Origin: Flavobacterium psychrophilum
Lineage (GTDB): Bacteria; Bacteroidota; Bacteroidia; Flavobacteriales; Flavobacteriaceae
Length of the DNA stretch: 6,655 bases
NCBI GenBank assembly: GCA_022729635.1
Contig: DZAU01000090.1
Span: 1-6,655, forward strand
Reading direction: 5' to 3'
How positions within the stretch are numbered: the first letter of the stretch is position 1; each line of letters opens with the position of its first letter. The notes under the pieces were generated by a model, which saw only the letters and a list, made by a program, of their open reading frames with translations, was not told the DNA's origin and did not search any database. This document shows, one piece after another, positions 6,201 through 6,655 of this stretch. Made by a program: the position numbers and the translations under genes.

Positions 6201-6548
6201 TTGTTTAGTTCTATGTTGAATGGTGTAAATAAAGAGGTGATTTCGTTCTTATTCAAAGGCGATTTACCACAACAACAAGCTCCAACAATTCAAGAAGCAA
6301 AACAAGTTCGCCAAAAAGAAAAATACACCGAAAGCAAAGACGAAATAGTGAGCAGCGAAAGCGCCAATCGTGAGGCTGGACAAACACAACAACGCCAAGT
6401 TACCGAAACCATTGTTCGTGACCAACCGAAAATTAATCGCAACGATACAGTAACAATTCAAAACGTAGCTAATGGACAAACTCAAGAAATGAAGTACAAG
6501 AAAGCCGAAATTTTGATAGCCAACGGAACTTGGGTTTTAGTTCATTAA
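3207..6548 (+). CDS. secA: Preprotein translocase ATPase SecA
   Basis: SecA is the cytoplasmic motor that binds SecYEG and pushes unfolded preproteins across the inner membrane using ATP. The 1113-residue protein is complete and of a length typical for flavobacteria, well above the 901 of E. coli. Motifs in order: LPEAFAVV (109-116), Walker A QTGEGKT (193-199, Lys198), DEVD box (300-303), preprotein-binding region after about 320, MTGTA (570-574), TNMAGRGTD (684-692) and motif [13 protein letters not shown] (721-731). The C-terminal scaffold and two-helix finger follow, with WKKHL from Trp964. The Walker A lysine is 90 residues later than in E. coli (Lys108) because of lysine/glutamate-rich insertions at about 60-105 and 124-168. 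A longer charged insert lies in the preprotein-binding region. The C-terminus has no CxC...CH zinc motif. KINRND (1075-1080) and KYKK (1096-1099) remain around a different sequence that ends in WVLVH. The start ATG has an A-rich leader and no Shine-Dalgarno sequence. Confidence 0.98.
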   Translation: MSFINSILKAFVGDKSQKDVKALQPYLAKIKTFESTLAALSNDELRARTTFFKEKIKQDRAEKDSKIVSLKLEAESIEDIDKREDIYLAIDALEKEAYEISEKTLLEILPEAFAVVKETARRFKENTQISVKATAKDRELSATKTYITLDGDNALWSNSWNAAGKQITWDMIHYDVQLIGGMVLHEGKISEMQTGEGKTLVATLPIYLNALTGNGVHLVTVNDYLAKRDSTWKAPLFEFHGLTVDCIDNHQPNSEGRKKAYNADITYGTNNEFGFDYLRDNMAHSPEDLVQRKHNYAIVDEVDSVLIDDARTPLIISGPVPQGDRHEFNELRPKIENLVALQRQLANGFLAEAKKLIKEGNTKDGGFLLLRAHRSLPKNKALIKFLSEEGIKQLLQKTENQYMQDNNREMPKVDEALYFVIEEKNNQVELTDNGIKFLSGDTESDFFVLPDIGTEIAAIEKKKLAKDAEAEEKEKLFQDFGVKSERIHTLTQLLKAYTLFEKDVEYVIMDNKILIVDEQTGRIMDGRRYSDGLHQAIEAKENVKIEDATQTFATVTLQNYFRMYSKLAGMTGTAVTEAGELWQIYKLDVVEIPTNRPMVRKDKEDLIYKTTREKFNAVIEDVTELSQAGRPVLIGTTSVEISELLSRMLKMRGITHNVLNAKMHKQEAQIVEEAGKPGVVTIATNMAGRGTDIKLTPEVKAAGGLAIVGTERHDSRRVDRQLRGRAGRQGDPGSSQFYVSLEDNLMRLFGSERVAKVMDRMGLKEGEVIQHSMMTKSIERAQKKVEENNFGVRKRLLEYDDVMNAQREVVYKRRRHALHGERLKLDIANMMYDTCELIATDNKATNDFKSFEFELIRYFSITSPVSESDFNKLTEIELTGKVYKAALAFYTEKTERSAREAFPIISNVYLDKSNQYERIIVPFTDGIKSLNVVTDLKKAYETNGNQLVADFEKNITLAIVDEAWKKHLRKMDELKQSVQLAVHEQKDPLLIYKFEAYNLFSSMLNGVNKEVISFLFKGDLPQQQAPTIQEAKQVRQKEKYTESKDEIVSSESANREAGQTQQRQVTETIVRDQPKINRNDTVTIQNVANGQTQEMKYKKAEILIANGTWVLVH

Positions 6549-6554
6549 TATAAT

Positions 6555-6606
6555 TTCAGAGTTCAGAGTTCAGACCTGCCTGTCGGCAGACAGGTTTTAG
6601 ATTGTA
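6555..6606 (+). repeat. Composite repeat, copy 2: TTCAGAG heptamers plus GC-rich palindrome after secA
   Basis: Six nt after the secA stop come TTCAGAG (6555-6561), TTCAGAG (6562-6568) and TTCAGA (6569-6574). The palindrome at 6574-6595 follows, with arms ACCTGCCTG and CAGACAGGT around TCGG and one mismatch. The sequence then continues as TTTTAGATTG. The core is identical to the copy after the ABC gene except for one base, and TTTAGATTG also flanks that copy. On the opposite strand the single mismatch becomes a G-T (G-U) pair. Confidence 0.85.
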
Positions 6607-6619
6607 AACTCAATAATTC

Positions 6620-6654
6620 AATCCTCAATTACGAAAGTAGTTGGGGATTTTTTT
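6620..6654 (+). terminator. Strong intrinsic terminator of secA
   Basis: AATCCTCAATTAC (6620-6632) pairs with GTAGTTGGGGATT (6637-6649) over 13 bp, two of them G-U pairs, closed by a GAAA tetraloop. A run of seven Ts (6648-6654) follows. This is the end of the secA transcription unit. Confidence 0.92.
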
Positions 6655-6655
6655 A

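Overview
The window looks like an ordinary chromosomal segment of a Flavobacterium-like member of the Bacteroidota. The evidence is the low GC content, A-rich leaders without Shine-Dalgarno sequences, promoter elements of the Bacteroidota type (TAnnTTTG), a long SecA without the zinc-binding tail, and a small DUF2795-like acidic protein beside secA. All genes lie on the + strand. No phage, transposase, CRISPR, tRNA or rRNA sequence is visible.

Layout: (1) 1-750 is the 3' part of a class I SAM-dependent methyltransferase gene whose start lies before the window. It carries two in-frame heptanucleotide tandem repeats. (2) 751-946 is a gap with a decamer repeat, a -7-like promoter element and a dispersed REP-like repeat. 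(3) 947-1633 is a MacB/LolD-type ABC ATPase. (4) 1634-1713 holds a composite palindromic repeat and a second inverted repeat. (5) 1714-2049 is a small tail-anchored-like membrane protein of unknown function, which overlaps by ATGA the PduO-type cob(I)alamin adenosyltransferase gene at 2046-2615. (6) 2616-2820 holds hairpins, AATTCCA-type repeats and a good promoter. (7) 2821-3042 is the DUF2795-like acidic protein, closed by a clear intrinsic terminator. (8) 3107-3206 is an AT-rich secA leader ending in four tandem TCGTAAT heptamers. (9) 3207-6548 is complete secA. (10) 6549-6655 holds a second copy of the composite palindrome and a strong terminator.

The genes are mostly unrelated housekeeping functions: methyl transfer, ABC transport, cobalamin activation and Sec protein export. 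Only the membrane protein and the adenosyltransferase are clearly coupled, and the ABC gene may be read together with them. The DUF2795-like gene and secA each appear to have their own transcription signals.

I see no new multi-gene system. The unusual content is in the repeats. At least four unrelated sequences (TTTCAAG, AAAACCC, TCGTAAT, TTCAGAG) are each tandemly repeated with a period of exactly 7 nt, and two more tracts are degenerate with the same period. They occur inside a gene, in a 5' leader and just after stop codons. A GC-rich palindrome occurs twice, both times embedded in such heptamers directly after a gene. This resembles a dispersed repeat system that tolerates or generates 7-nt units and could alter gene expression by slippage.
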